Below are positions 8,511-18,226 of a stretch of 64,000 bases of DNA, piece by piece (the stretch's first letter is position 1; every line of letters starts with the position of its first letter). The notes beneath the pieces were generated by a model. It did no database searches, was not told the DNA's origin, and saw only the letters and a program-made list of their open reading frames with translations. Origin of the DNA: CCMP332 sp040218795 (GTDB lineage Bacteria > Bacteroidota > Bacteroidia > Cytophagales > CCMP332). The stretch covers positions 310,001-374,000 of the forward strand of contig JAVJQT010000003.1 in the NCBI GenBank assembly GCA_040218795.1. The letters run 5' to 3'. Position numbers and translations under genes: made by a program.

Positions 8511-9353
8511 ATGAAAATAGGCAGATTAATAGTTATATTCTCAATAAGCTCAGTAGTATTATTTAGTTCCTGTAAGGATGAGGATGATACTCCAGGTTCA
8601 ATTCTTGGAGGCCCAGGTCAGGATTTGGAATTAGGTATGCAGGTAAGAGATGAAATTGAAAGTGATCCTGCACAATTTCCTATAATGCCGGAAGTCACAG
8701 ACGCACAAAAAAATGCCTACAATTATTTGCGAAATAATATACTCGCTCCTATTACTTCTGCATCAGATGTAGTATTGGATGATGAACATAATTTTCCCTA
8801 TCAGGATATAAAAATTATTGCCGACACCAATACTTTGAATGCTTTTGCCACCCCGGGAGGATTTATCTATGTATATGCCGGATTGATAAGGTTTTTAGAA
8901 GTTGAAGATCATTTGGCCGGTGTACTCGGCCATGAAATTGCCCATGCAGAAAGAAGGCATTCAATTAAGCAAATCGAAAAACAATACGGCTTATCCATAG
9001 TTCTTAGCATATTGGCAGGAGAAGAGTCAAGTCAATTGACACAGATTGCCGGTCAAATTGCTGGAAGCCTGGCCGGATTGGCGTTTAGCCGTGATGCTGA
9101 ATCGGAAGCCGATGAATTTGCTGTAAAATACAACAGTGAAACACCTTATTCCTGTGATGGTGTAGCAGGATTTTTTCAGAAACTTGAAGAATTGGGATCG
9201 GGAAGTCCTCCTGAATTTCTAAGCACGCATCCCAATCCGGACACAAGAATTGAAGAGATTAATCAGGTGGCCACTGATCTCAATTGCGATAGAACTGAAA
9301 ATGCTCAGGCAGACTATGCCCAGTTTCAGCAATGGGTTCTCGAAGGACTGTAA
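8511..9353 (+). CDS. M48 family metallopeptidase, lipoprotein
   Basis: A 280-residue predicted lipoprotein: a hydrophobic signal followed by the lipobox FSSC at about residue 20 and then an acidic linker. The zinc site HEIAH is at residues 141-145, and the third-ligand region RDAESEADEFA follows about 60 residues later, as in BepA/LoiP-type periplasmic M48 peptidases involved in outer-membrane protein quality control. The membrane spans of HtpX are absent. It is the last gene of the rightward run and abuts a convergent gene with no spacer (stop at 9353, opposite stop at 9354). Confidence 0.88.
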   Translation: MKIGRLIVIFSISSVVLFSSCKDEDDTPGSILGGPGQDLELGMQVRDEIESDPAQFPIMPEVTDAQKNAYNYLRNNILAPITSASDVVLDDEHNFPYQDIKIIADTNTLNAFATPGGFIYVYAGLIRFLEVEDHLAGVLGHEIAHAERRHSIKQIEKQYGLSIVLSILAGEESSQLTQIAGQIAGSLAGLAFSRDAESEADEFAVKYNSETPYSCDGVAGFFQKLEELGSGSPPEFLSTHPNPDTRIEEINQVATDLNCDRTENAQADYAQFQQWVLEGL

Positions 9354-10337
9354 TTATTTTTCGATATAAATAAATACCGGGAAGTGATCGCTAAATCCAC
9401 CCAGATATAAGCTGCCACCCCAGGTTCGCAAAGGATAGCCTTTGTATCGGTTATTTTCACCTTTTTGTTTTAACCAGTCTCTTTCGAATATGCCGGCAGA
9501 ACCCGGAACATAATCAGGATTTTTTCCGTCCATCAGTGATGGTGAAATCAGAATCTGATCGAGCATATTCCAATTGTCTCTGTATCTATAAGAGCCCTTT
9601 TCTGCGGAATCAAGGACAGCAAAAGTATTTATTACGGTGCCTTTCAGGTTTTGCAAACTAGCATCTGTTGTTTCATCATTGAAATCACCCATTATTACAA
9701 TATTTGCATTAGGGTCCTTTTCAAAAACGTGAATTAAATGTCTTTTGAGGCTATTGCTAGCTGCCATCCTCTTGTAATTGGATTCCTCTCTACCGCCATA
9801 TCGCGAAGGCCAGTGGTTCACATAAAAATGATATACTTGCTTTCTCTTTCCTGTTAATCGAACGTATAATATATTCCTTGTTCGAAAATCCGGTTCACCT
9901 TCAATCTCCACCTCAAGCGCTATGGCGGTATCGAGGACATAGTCCGATTTAAAGAATAATGCCACGTCTATTCCGCGGCGATCCTGTGATTCTATATGTG
10001 CAATTTGGTAGGACAGGTTTTTTAATGATGATCTATTTCTTAAATCTTCCAACACCATGCGATTTTCCATCTCACACAGTCCCAGTATTTCCGGGCCGCC
10101 TGACGCACCTATCAGTGATATCACTTTTGCGAGACTATCGAGCTTATTATAGTACTTTGCCGTATTCCACTGTTTTTCGGAATCCGGAAGAAATTCATTG
10201 TCGTTTATTTGTGGATTGTCGAGGGTATCGAATAGGTTTTCCAAATTGTAGAAAGCGATGGTATGTATTTCTTTTTTACATGAGCTGCTAAAAAAGATGA
10301 GCAAAGACAGCGCTAAAAGATAGAAATTTTTAATCAT
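9354..10337 (-). CDS. Exported endonuclease/exonuclease/phosphatase family protein
   Basis: A 327-residue protein with a lipoprotein-type signal (LIFFSSSCKK). Family motifs: FYNLENLFD with the metal-ligand Asn, EILGLCEMENR with the metal-ligand Glu, VNHWPSRYGG, IVMGDFND (catalytic Asp/Asn) and SDHFPV at the C terminus (catalytic Asp-His). All key residues are present, so it should be an active metal-dependent phosphodiesterase or phosphatase on the periplasmic face of the inner membrane or on the outer membrane. The substrate could be extracellular DNA, a phospholipid or a phosphoester. Confidence 0.85.
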   Translation of the reverse strand: MIKNFYLLALSLLIFFSSSCKKEIHTIAFYNLENLFDTLDNPQINDNEFLPDSEKQWNTAKYYNKLDSLAKVISLIGASGGPEILGLCEMENRMVLEDLRNRSSLKNLSYQIAHIESQDRRGIDVALFFKSDYVLDTAIALEVEIEGEPDFRTRNILYVRLTGKRKQVYHFYVNHWPSRYGGREESNYKRMAASNSLKRHLIHVFEKDPNANIVIMGDFNDETTDASLQNLKGTVINTFAVLDSAEKGSYRYRDNWNMLDQILISPSLMDGKNPDYVPGSAGIFERDWLKQKGENNRYKGYPLRTWGGSLYLGGFSDHFPVFIYIEK

Positions 10338-10386
10338 GGGAGAGGATCAAATAAATAATTCTAATTTCGCAGCAAAATAGCGATAA

Positions 10387-10722
10387 ATGAATTCAGAAAT
10401 AAAATTTAAAATCAAACTTGATGAGGACCGGATTCCTGAGAAAATTGAATGGGATGCCAGTGACAGACCGGAAGATGCCTCCAGCGATACAAAAGCCATC
10501 GCTATAGGCTTATGGGATGATAAACTAAGCAATACACTAAGGATTGATTTATGGACCAAGGACATGAGTGTGCTGGACATGAAAAAATTCTATATCGATA
10601 TGATCGGTGGAATGGCCGAAAGCATACGCAATGCTACAGATGACCAGGTTATGGCCAACAGAATTCAGGAAGTGGTCCAGGAATTAGTACTTCATGTAAA
10701 AAACACTGAAAATCAGGCCTAA
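10387..10722 (+). CDS. gldC: Gliding motility protein GldC
   Basis: A 111-residue soluble protein that closely matches the small GldC family of gliding Bacteroidota (INxxIKFxIxLDEDxIPExIxWDASD pattern, then WTKDMSVLDMKKFYIDMIGGMAES). In Flavobacterium johnsoniae GldC acts alongside the gliding machinery; its biochemical role is not known. Here it stands alone, without gldB beside it. It is divergent from the endonuclease-family gene (49-base gap) and convergent with ftcD, overlapping it by 4 bases (10719-10722). A TAATTTCG element at 10362-10369 in the gap could be its -7 box. Confidence 0.92.
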   Translation: MNSEIKFKIKLDEDRIPEKIEWDASDRPEDASSDTKAIAIGLWDDKLSNTLRIDLWTKDMSVLDMKKFYIDMIGGMAESIRNATDDQVMANRIQEVVQELVLHVKNTENQA

Positions 10723-12407
10723 TTCAATTTTCCATCGAGGAATTTCATTACCTCATTCTCAATTTTTTTAGCCTTGGTATCTATTTCAGCGGCTTCCTTG
10801 AGTGTTTTCTCGAGGAATGCTTTGTCATCGAGATCCTTGGAATTAATCATCACATTTAAATAAGCACCACGTACCGCAGCTCTTCCACTCAATGCACCAA
10901 CTCCTGCATCAGAAGCTGAATTGGGGTTGCCAATTTTGGCCATTTCTCTTGCTAATTCTATTGCTTCCAGTGAAACGCGCATGGTTTCAAGCGGAATTTC
11001 TATCGCATATTTCGTTGCTTCCTGCATGGCCGCCTTCCTCAAGGTTTTTTCCTCAGTGCTGTCTTTGGGCATTCTAACCGCAGCTATTATTCTATTAAAG
11101 GCATTGGTATCCTCATCAACAAGTTTGATTAGCCGATCCTTAATATTTTGGCCTTTCTCTGCCCAATTGGAAAATTCTTCCCATCTTTCATCCCATCCCC
11201 TTTTGTGAGAAGAAAGATTGGCCACCATGGTTCCCAATGATGCACCCAAAGCACCTAAATAAGCCGATACAGAACCACCTCCGGGAGCAATACTTTCCGA
11301 GGCAGTTTCATCTGCAAATTCATTGAGTTTTAAATTTACAAGCGGTGCTGAATTGGCATCTTCGATTTGGTATTCAATGATTTTTTTTCTTGGATCAAAG
11401 GGTTTTAAATCGTCAAGCCCAAGCGACTTAACGGCTATTTTAATAAGTTCAGCTTCTGAGACGCCGGTAGATCTTTCCTGTTTCTTCAAATAATGTTTTC
11501 CGGCGTCAATCATCACTTTTTTCGGGACCAGGCCTACCAATTCCGAACCTGTCACTCGTATGCCTCTGGAAGTTGCACTTTTTACGATCTCATCAAAAAC
11601 AATATGTACCGGCGATACATTTATATTGGTCAAATTCATTGATACCTGAGCTATTCCATATTCCTCAATATACCAACCTATACCTTTTGTCGCTTTGCAA
11701 GTTCCGGCTACTCTTTCCGGGTTGCCGTCTTTATCTCTTACAATTTCTCCGCTAACTGGATCGCCTTTTCGTTTTACTCTTCCTGCTTCACGCACATCAA
11801 AAGCTATTGAATTTGCTCTTCTGGGTGAAGTCGTGTTCAAATTGAAATTATAAGCGATTAGAAAATCTCTTGCACCTATGGCCGTTGCACCTGATTTTGG
11901 TTTGAAAACCGCCGGTCCAAAATCCGGTTTATGCTCCTCTTTTTTTAATCGGGCCTCAAGACCTTCGTATTCACCTGCCCGTACTTTAGCCAGATTCTTT
12001 CTGAAAGGAGATAAAGCTGCATTTTCATAACAGTATATGGGGTAATCCAATTGCTCCCCGGCTCTTTTTGCAAGATCTCTGGCATGCTCAACGGTTTCTT
12101 CCATGCTAATGTTAGCCACCGGAATCAAAGGACATACATCCGTAGCGCCAAAACGCGGGTGTTCTCCGCTGTGTTTGGACATATCAATTAATTCCTTGGC
12201 CTTTGTCATGGCCAGCAATGCGGCGTTTTTAACAGCCTCAGGATTTCCAACAAACGTCACCACGGTGCGATTGGTGGCTTTCCCCGGATCAACATCGAGA
12301 AGTTTTACCCCCTCTACGCTTTCAATTTCATTTGTAATTTGTTTGATAATATTCAAATCGCGCCCTTCGGAAAAATTAGGGACGCATTCTATCAGTACTT
12401 GTTTCAT
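10719..12407 (-). CDS. ftcD: Glutamate formimidoyltransferase / formimidoyltetrahydrofolate cyclodeaminase
   Basis: Bifunctional enzyme of histidine degradation. The N-terminal part (about residues 1-330; MKQVLIECVPNFSEGRD...) transfers the formimino group of N-formimino-L-glutamate to tetrahydrofolate. The C-terminal part (about 355-562; SIAPGGGSVSAYLGALGASLG...) releases ammonia to give methenyl-THF. At 562 residues it matches the fused form. It starts 1 base after the stop of hutI on the same strand, so it is in a hut-type operon. hutH and hutU are not in the window. Confidence 0.95.
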   Translation of the reverse strand: MKQVLIECVPNFSEGRDLNIIKQITNEIESVEGVKLLDVDPGKATNRTVVTFVGNPEAVKNAALLAMTKAKELIDMSKHSGEHPRFGATDVCPLIPVANISMEETVEHARDLAKRAGEQLDYPIYCYENAALSPFRKNLAKVRAGEYEGLEARLKKEEHKPDFGPAVFKPKSGATAIGARDFLIAYNFNLNTTSPRRANSIAFDVREAGRVKRKGDPVSGEIVRDKDGNPERVAGTCKATKGIGWYIEEYGIAQVSMNLTNINVSPVHIVFDEIVKSATSRGIRVTGSELVGLVPKKVMIDAGKHYLKKQERSTGVSEAELIKIAVKSLGLDDLKPFDPRKKIIEYQIEDANSAPLVNLKLNEFADETASESIAPGGGSVSAYLGALGASLGTMVANLSSHKRGWDERWEEFSNWAEKGQNIKDRLIKLVDEDTNAFNRIIAAVRMPKDSTEEKTLRKAAMQEATKYAIEIPLETMRVSLEAIELAREMAKIGNPNSASDAGVGALSGRAAVRGAYLNVMINSKDLDDKAFLEKTLKEAAEIDTKAKKIENEVMKFLDGKLN

Positions 12408-12408
12408 T

Positions 12409-13638
12409 TTATACTATTTCTCCATTTAGGACTACATTTTTAATTGCAGGTCTGCCAAAATTATAAGGCATAAAACTAAGCTTCTCAAATTTTTCTGTAA
12501 TTATAAAATTGGCCGGCCCATTAATGTATATACCGCCATGGGATTCACCTATTTCCATGGCATATGCAGCATTTACCGTGGCAGCATTTAAAGCTTCTTC
12601 AGGTAACATTTTCATCTTTATACATGCAAGCGACCAGATAAAATTCATATTCCCCGATGGTGAACTTCCCGGATTATAATCGGAGGCCAAACTTATTGCA
12701 AGATTTTCTTGAATCATTTTTCTCGCAGGCGGATATTCCATTTCAAGAAAAAATGCCGTGGAAGGCAATAGAGTAGCAATGGTATTTGAATTTCTCAATG
12801 CTTCAATTTCGGCATCTCCCGTACATTCAAGATGATCTACGCTCACTGCCTTATTTTTAACGCCTACCTGAATACCACCTGAATAATCCAGCTCGTTAGC
12901 GTGAATTTTTGCTTTTAAACCATATTTGGATGCTGCATTTAAAATAGCATCGGTTTCCTTTTCAGTAAAAAAGCCCCTGTCGCAAAATACATCGCAATAA
13001 TCTGCCAGTTTTTCCTCGGCTACAGCCGGAAGCATTTCTTCAATTACTGTTTTAACATAAGCCTCCTGTTCCATGTCTTTTGGAACCGCATGAGCACCGA
13101 GAAATGTGGTTTTTACTTTTATAGGCGAGGCCTCTTGTATCCTTTTAGCGACTCTTAGCAATTTTAATTCGGATTCTAAACTCAAACCATATCCGCTCTT
13201 TATCTCCACAGCGCCCGTTCCCATTTTAATTATTTCCCTAAGCCTTAGCCAGGTGGACTCAAACAATTCTTCCTCGGAAATTCTTGCGGTGTGTTTGGCT
13301 GTATTGAGAATACCGCCTCCGCGTTTGGCTATTTCAACATAGCTCAAACCATTGATTCGATCTACAAACTCTTCCTCTCTTGTTTTAGGGAATACCAAAT
13401 GCGTATGAGAATCTACAAATGAAGGAATTACAAAGGAGTCTTCACAGTCTATTTCTTTGGTAAATGCCAAATTTTTATCCAATTCTGACATTTGGCCAAA
13501 ACTCTTTATGCCATCCGTATCGCAAATAATAAAGGCATTTTCAATGGACTCAAGTGTTGCAAGATCCCTGCCTTTTTTGATATCAAAGGCTTGCTTCGAA
13601 GCATTTATTAATTGCCTGATGTTACTATATAAATACAT
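12409..13638 (-). CDS. hutI: Imidazolonepropionase
   Basis: HutI hydrolyses 4-imidazolone-5-propionate to N-formimino-L-glutamate, the substrate of the next gene's product. The 409-residue amidohydrolase has the metal-binding VDSHTHLVF near residue 70, EIKSGYGL, HANELDYSGG (metal-ligand His and catalytic Glu) and LASDYNPGSSP (catalytic Asp). Translation is probably coupled to ftcD (1-base gap). The pair indicates the folate-dependent route of histidine catabolism. Confidence 0.95.
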   Translation of the reverse strand: MYLYSNIRQLINASKQAFDIKKGRDLATLESIENAFIICDTDGIKSFGQMSELDKNLAFTKEIDCEDSFVIPSFVDSHTHLVFPKTREEEFVDRINGLSYVEIAKRGGGILNTAKHTARISEEELFESTWLRLREIIKMGTGAVEIKSGYGLSLESELKLLRVAKRIQEASPIKVKTTFLGAHAVPKDMEQEAYVKTVIEEMLPAVAEEKLADYCDVFCDRGFFTEKETDAILNAASKYGLKAKIHANELDYSGGIQVGVKNKAVSVDHLECTGDAEIEALRNSNTIATLLPSTAFFLEMEYPPARKMIQENLAISLASDYNPGSSPSGNMNFIWSLACIKMKMLPEEALNAATVNAAYAMEIGESHGGIYINGPANFIITEKFEKLSFMPYNFGRPAIKNVVLNGEIV

Positions 13639-13682
13639 TTACTGATTTTAAGGAATTACTATAGACATGGCGATGATATAGA

Positions 13683-14735
13683 CTAATTGTCACCAACCGA
13701 TTCAAATGCTTCTTTTTCCATTTTTAAGCTGGTGGCAAAAACAGGAAAGGAAACTTTAAATAGAAGAAATGTGCCTCTTTTAGCTACAGAAGGTCTAATC
13801 CCGGCTTCAAAACCGTAACTATAGGTAAATTTTTGATTGAATTTTCCCTCCAGACCAACTCTAAAACCAATAGGGTTCGTATCGAATTTGGATACATCAT
13901 AACTCACATCCTGATAAAATACATTTGTGAAATTAAAAGAAGGCATAATTATAAGGTCTGCATAGGCAGTTACAAGAATATCATTACCGAGATTTGAATA
14001 ATTTTCAGGTTTAATGATCACATTTCTGAATTGGGAATAAGAACCGCCAATATAAAAACCCATGGCACTTACATTGCCGTAAAGCCTGTTGTCTACAAAA
14101 TCAGTGATTACTGAACCGTCGCTGCCTTCGATCGATTCGATGTTTTGCCTGAAAGCAAGATCTGAATAGTTAACCGTACTGGAATAGGCCATAAATCCTG
14201 CTCTGGCACCGATTATTTCCCTGACTTTCGCTCCTACTTTTACAAATTCCACAGGTTTCAGTGCTTCCCGTTTTCTCGCTTTTTCTGAATTATATTCATT
14301 GCGAAGTACAATCTTTGCAATACCGTCTTTCACATCGTCATAAGCGTGATATGTCCCTCCGATCTCCACAAAATAGGCAGATTGCAGCGTTGTTTTAAAA
14401 TCATTATTCAATTCGGCTGCTTTTCTATATACATCGGTAGATGATGAATAGGGTTTTCGCAATGACAATTGCAAATCAAACTTCTCATATTCTATAAATT
14501 GGGCTTCAAAACCATAGCCCGCATTGATATTTGACAGAAACATATCGAAATAAAGCGGCTGGAATTTTAACCATAGTTTGTAAATGTCATACGGCTCATC
14601 ATAAAGCTTCTCAAAAACCACACTTTCCTTTTCAGCTGAATTTTCCTGATTTTCCGTAGCATTTTCTTCCTGAGCATAGGCGCTCAGTCCCAGAAACACA
14701 ATAGTAATTATTAAAGTAAGCGTTCTCAAATACAT
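13683..14735 (-). CDS. Exported beta-rich protein, probable outer-membrane protein
   Basis: I do not recognise the family. I chose the ATG at 14735 because it gives a compact signal peptide (MYLRTLTLIITIVFLGLSAYAQ) cleaved after AYAQ. An in-frame ATG at 14765 would add ten residues ahead of it. The mature part starts with a short Glu/Asn-rich linker. Then come alternating hydrophobic/aromatic strands, many Gly/Tyr/Phe turns, and a final FLLFKVSFPVF segment, all consistent with an outer-membrane beta-barrel of about 300 residues. It lies between dcd and hutI on the same strand. A role in uptake is only a guess. Confidence 0.6.
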   Translation of the reverse strand: MYLRTLTLIITIVFLGLSAYAQEENATENQENSAEKESVVFEKLYDEPYDIYKLWLKFQPLYFDMFLSNINAGYGFEAQFIEYEKFDLQLSLRKPYSSSTDVYRKAAELNNDFKTTLQSAYFVEIGGTYHAYDDVKDGIAKIVLRNEYNSEKARKREALKPVEFVKVGAKVREIIGARAGFMAYSSTVNYSDLAFRQNIESIEGSDGSVITDFVDNRLYGNVSAMGFYIGGSYSQFRNVIIKPENYSNLGNDILVTAYADLIIMPSFNFTNVFYQDVSYDVSKFDTNPIGFRVGLEGKFNQKFTYSYGFEAGIRPSVAKRGTFLLFKVSFPVFATSLKMEKEAFESVGDN

Positions 14736-14824
14736 GAACTCAATTTTAACCAAATTTATGGTCATTTTACTTCTTAAGACTTAAAATTCGCTAAAAATAT
14801 CTCCAAAGGAAAAAAATATATCAA

Positions 14825-15361
14825 CTACCATTTGTTTTTCCACATCATAGACTCAACAGGAAATACAGTTTTCTCGATATATTTTGCATTTTTTTTCTTG
14901 TTATAATAATTATTTACATCACCTTCCACCGTAAAATAAATTAATTGGCCAATTGGCATTCCTTTATATACTCTAACCGGCTGTTTTACAGATATTTCCA
15001 GAGTCCAGGAATTGCAAAATCCCACATCGCCTTTGCCTGCAGTCGCATGAATATCTATCCCCAGACGCCCCACGCTCGATTTTCCTTCCAAAAATGGGAC
15101 ATGCGCATGTGATTCTGTATATTCTGTAGTTACACCGAGGTATAGTGTATCATTTTGCAGAATAAAACCTTCATCCGGGATTTCAAAAATTTGAATTTTA
15201 TTGTGCTTTTTGGCGTCCAGAACACGATTTTCATAGGTTCCCAAATATTTACCCAAATGAACATCATATGAATTGGTTCCCAAATGCTCAATATTAAATG
15301 GTTCAATAAGGATATTTTTGTCTTCAATTTCTTTAAGAATTTGCTTGTCAGTTAGAATCAT
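14825..15361 (-). CDS. dcd: dCTP deaminase
   Basis: Converts dCTP to dUTP in the route to dTMP. At 178 residues it matches the trimeric family. The signature segments are GKSSVGRLGIDIHATAGKGD and GFCNSWTLEIS, the latter with the catalytic glutamate. NSYDVHLGKYL near residue 30 is also typical. It is divergent from the T9SS cargo gene, with 102 bases between them. Confidence 0.93.
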   Translation of the reverse strand: MILTDKQILKEIEDKNILIEPFNIEHLGTNSYDVHLGKYLGTYENRVLDAKKHNKIQIFEIPDEGFILQNDTLYLGVTTEYTESHAHVPFLEGKSSVGRLGIDIHATAGKGDVGFCNSWTLEISVKQPVRVYKGMPIGQLIYFTVEGDVNNYYNKKKNAKYIEKTVFPVESMMWKNKW

Positions 15362-15395
15362 ATTGGCTTTTAAATAAAATTTTCTATTTCACTTT

Positions 15396-15427
15396 TTTGT
15401 TGCATCAGAAAAGACTTCATATCTTAG
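15396..15427 (+). promoter_or_regulatory. Candidate Bacteroidota promoter for the T9SS cargo gene
   Basis: A TTTG at 15396-15399 is followed after 20 bases by TATCTTAG (15420-15427), a 7-of-8 match to TAnnTTTG. The layout matches the -33/-7 promoters of Bacteroidota. The start codon lies 36 bases after the -7 box. Confidence 0.45.
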
Positions 15428-15463
15428 TTCTCCGAAAAATTTTTCAAATTAAATTAAAAACAA

Positions 15464-18127
15464 ATGACAAGATCAATTACAAAAATATTTTTGTTGACCA
15501 CAGCAGGATTATTCTTGATGTTTTCTGTAATTGCAGGAACCAATAAAACGAATAATTCCTCTTCTCAACAGAATAATTGGCAGACGAGCAAAAAACTCAT
15601 ACTGTCTTCGCAAGCAAAAGCAAATGCAATATCAAATGTTCCGATTTCAATTGAAGCTGCTCCTGGTGTTCAAATGCCAGTAAAAGTAAAAGGGCAAGGT
15701 TTTAACAAGGCTCCTTTCGATATTGATTTACAATGGGCAGTTGGAGATACAACTGGTGGTGTTTCTTTAACTGGTGTGGCCTTTACAGGTACTGAATTTT
15801 GGATCTCACAATGGAATTCAGATTCATTAAGAACTTTAAATGCAAATGGTACTTTCGCTTCCTCTTTTACCGTGCCCGGTGTTACTGGCACAAGAGCTTT
15901 AACTTGGGATGGTACTAATATTTATGCAGGAGGTGCCGGACAAGCCATATATGAAATAAACCCTACAACAAAAACTCTTTCCAGCACTATTTCAATGTCG
16001 GGAACTGTTGGTGCAAGAATGTGTGCTTACGACCCTAATGCTGATAGTGGAAATGGTGGATTTTGGATAGGAAACTTTACATCTAATATTCAATTGATTA
16101 GCAGAGCAGGTGCTGTTTTAACAACAATTACACAAGCAACTCACGGTATTACTGGCATTTATGGCGGCGCGGTCGATACGTTTACCGCAGGTGGCCCTTA
16201 CCTTTTAGTTTACGCTCAAGATGGTCCATCACAAAATACCATTCATTGGATAGACTTAAATACAAATACGCCAACGGGTGTTACTTATGATGTGAACCCT
16301 GATGTACCCGTAGCTGGTATTGCAGGCGGTTTGTTTGTTGCAGACGGTATTGTAACCGGAGAGCAGCATATTCTTGCCATGACACAAAATGCAGCTGGTA
16401 CACTTACAGGATATGAATTAGGATTACCTCCTCCACCTGCGGCGCCTGTTAATGATACATTATGTGGTGCAATTGAATTGACAATAGGACCAGGATCAAC
16501 AACAGGAGATAACTCTCTTGCAACAGCGGACACATTAGAACCAATTGGTACTTGTTGGTCTGATGGTACTGGATCAGGTGCGGTTGAGGCTTCTATCTGG
16601 TATTACTTTGTAGCTCCGGCTGATTCAAATTACATAGTAACTACAGATTTGAATCCAGGAACAAATAATGATACTCAGTTGACAGGTTATACTTCATCAG
16701 GTGGATGCACAGGTACTTTAACAGAAGTTGCTTGTAATGACGATATTAATGTTGGTAGCGGAAATTTCCTTTCTGAAATGACAGTTCCTGCATTGAACGG
16801 AGACACAATATGGATTCAGGTTGATGGATGGGCAGGTACATTAGGTACTTTCGATATAGATGTATTGTATGATAATCCACCAACAGGAAGTGTTTCAAGA
16901 GATTTCGAAGCTTATTCTGCTGGAACTTTAATAGTTGCTGCTGATGATGAGTGGGAATTCTGGCCAGGTGCTACTTTAGATGCTCCTGTATCAACAGCAC
17001 AAGCTAACAGTGGAACCAATTCATTATTAATTGACGGTGCTCCTAACCAGGACTTAGTCTTTAAATTAGGAGATCAAACTTCAGGAACCTGGGGTGTTGG
17101 TTTCAGCATGTACATCGCAACTGGAAATGGTGCTTATTACAATCTACAGGAAACAGAAGTACCGGGTGTGAGATGGCCAATTGGTAATGTTGAATTTGAT
17201 CCGGGAGGCACAGGTACAATTGACCTTGTTGCTCCTTCTGCAACTTTCACATATCCTCACGATCAATGGTTTGATGTAAGAAATTATGTTGACCTTGATA
17301 ATGATTCATTCCAGGTTTGGATAGACAATTCACTTGTACTTTCCGGCGCATGGACTTCTAATGGTGGAACAACTCAATTAGGTGGTATCAACATTTACCC
17401 ACAAGGTGATGCTGGTAACCCTCCTGCACAACAGGTATACTATCTTGATGATATGTATTTCCAACCGGATTCTTTGAGAACTCCTATTTCATATTCTTTC
17501 AGTCCTTTTAACTTGACTTCTCCTCCTGATCAAACAAGATTGGAAGTTGAAGCAGGAAATGCAACTCCTGTAGTAATCGACTGGGATGCTACTACAGTTA
17601 CACCTTCAGCAACGCCAATGTACAACTGGTACCTTGATGTTCAGGGTGGAACATTTGCCAATCCATTGTTGGACTATGCTTCAGATAATGGTGGAATGGA
17701 TTCTCAATTGACATTGACATCTGGCGCATTGGATACCGAGTTAGCTAACTTGGGTATTCCTCCCGGAGATTCAGTTGATGTGATCTGGACGGTTGAAGCC
17801 TCAGTGCTTGGACAAGGTGCTTTTGCAGCCAACGGGCCATTTGATATCAGATTGGTTAGAATTGATAATACTTCACTTGACGCATCTGCAATTGCCAGAA
17901 ACGTAAGCTTCTACCCTAACCCAACTGAAGGTCAGTTGATTGTAAAAGTTAGAGAGAATGTCGTGAACGCAGTTATTATCCAATCAATGATAGGACAAAG
18001 CTTGAAATCTTTCGAGATTAACAGTACAACAAATGTTCTTGATCTTTCTGACTTGAGCAACGGAATGTATATAATCAGGTTTGTAAGTGATTCTGAAGAA
18101 TACTCTCAGAAAATTATAATCGAATAA
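15464..18127 (+). CDS. Large secreted protein with T9SS type A sorting domain
   Basis: An 887-residue protein with a signal peptide (about residues 1-25). It continues with a beta-propeller-like region (about 75-320: WISQWNSDSLRTLNANG, FWIGNFTSNIQLI), then a Thr/Gly-rich PPC-like beta domain (about 330-475, ending ...GDTIWIQVDGW), then a lectin-like jelly-roll region (about 480-680), and a fibronectin-like stretch. The last about 75 residues (from 812, VSFYPNPTEGQLIVKV to YSQKIIIE) form a T9SS type A sorting domain. It is therefore exported through the T9SS and attached to or released from the cell surface. No catalytic motif is evident; adhesion or glycan binding is possible. A strong terminator follows. 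Confidence 0.8.
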   Translation: MTRSITKIFLLTTAGLFLMFSVIAGTNKTNNSSSQQNNWQTSKKLILSSQAKANAISNVPISIEAAPGVQMPVKVKGQGFNKAPFDIDLQWAVGDTTGGVSLTGVAFTGTEFWISQWNSDSLRTLNANGTFASSFTVPGVTGTRALTWDGTNIYAGGAGQAIYEINPTTKTLSSTISMSGTVGARMCAYDPNADSGNGGFWIGNFTSNIQLISRAGAVLTTITQATHGITGIYGGAVDTFTAGGPYLLVYAQDGPSQNTIHWIDLNTNTPTGVTYDVNPDVPVAGIAGGLFVADGIVTGEQHILAMTQNAAGTLTGYELGLPPPPAAPVNDTLCGAIELTIGPGSTTGDNSLATADTLEPIGTCWSDGTGSGAVEASIWYYFVAPADSNYIVTTDLNPGTNNDTQLTGYTSSGGCTGTLTEVACNDDINVGSGNFLSEMTVPALNGDTIWIQVDGWAGTLGTFDIDVLYDNPPTGSVSRDFEAYSAGTLIVAADDEWEFWPGATLDAPVSTAQANSGTNSLLIDGAPNQDLVFKLGDQTSGTWGVGFSMYIATGNGAYYNLQETEVPGVRWPIGNVEFDPGGTGTIDLVAPSATFTYPHDQWFDVRNYVDLDNDSFQVWIDNSLVLSGAWTSNGGTTQLGGINIYPQGDAGNPPAQQVYYLDDMYFQPDSLRTPISYSFSPFNLTSPPDQTRLEVEAGNATPVVIDWDATTVTPSATPMYNWYLDVQGGTFANPLLDYASDNGGMDSQLTLTSGALDTELANLGIPPGDSVDVIWTVEASVLGQGAFAANGPFDIRLVRIDNTSLDASAIARNVSFYPNPTEGQLIVKVRENVVNAVIIQSMIGQSLKSFEINSTTNVLDLSDLSNGMYIIRFVSDSEEYSQKIIIE

Positions 18128-18148
18128 ACCTTTTTATTACCGATTAAC

Positions 18149-18177
18149 AAAAAGGCGGGCATGTCCCGCCTTTTTTT
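18149..18177 (+). terminator. Rho-independent terminator after the T9SS cargo gene
   Basis: The stem GGCGGG / CCCGCC (extended by A/T pairs to 11 bp) has the loop CATGT and ends in a T-rich tail. It sits 22 bases after the stop codon. Confidence 0.9.
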
Positions 18178-18190
18178 ATGCCCTAATTTG

Positions 18191-18198
18191 TAATTTCG
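18191..18198 (+). promoter_or_regulatory. Candidate -7 promoter element for the M13 peptidase gene
   Basis: TAATTTCG, one mismatch from TAnnTTTG, lies 28 bases before the ATG and directly after the preceding terminator. The same 8-mer occurs before gldC (10362-10369). No clear -33 element was found. Confidence 0.35.
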
Positions 18199-18226
18199 CC
18201 TTCTTAATATTTGATTAACAATAATA

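Noticed and set aside
15464..18127. Recent transfer of the T9SS cargo gene because of its Gly/Thr/Asn-rich codons
   Set aside because: The composition is explained by the repeat-rich secreted beta domains, and its promoter and terminator look native.
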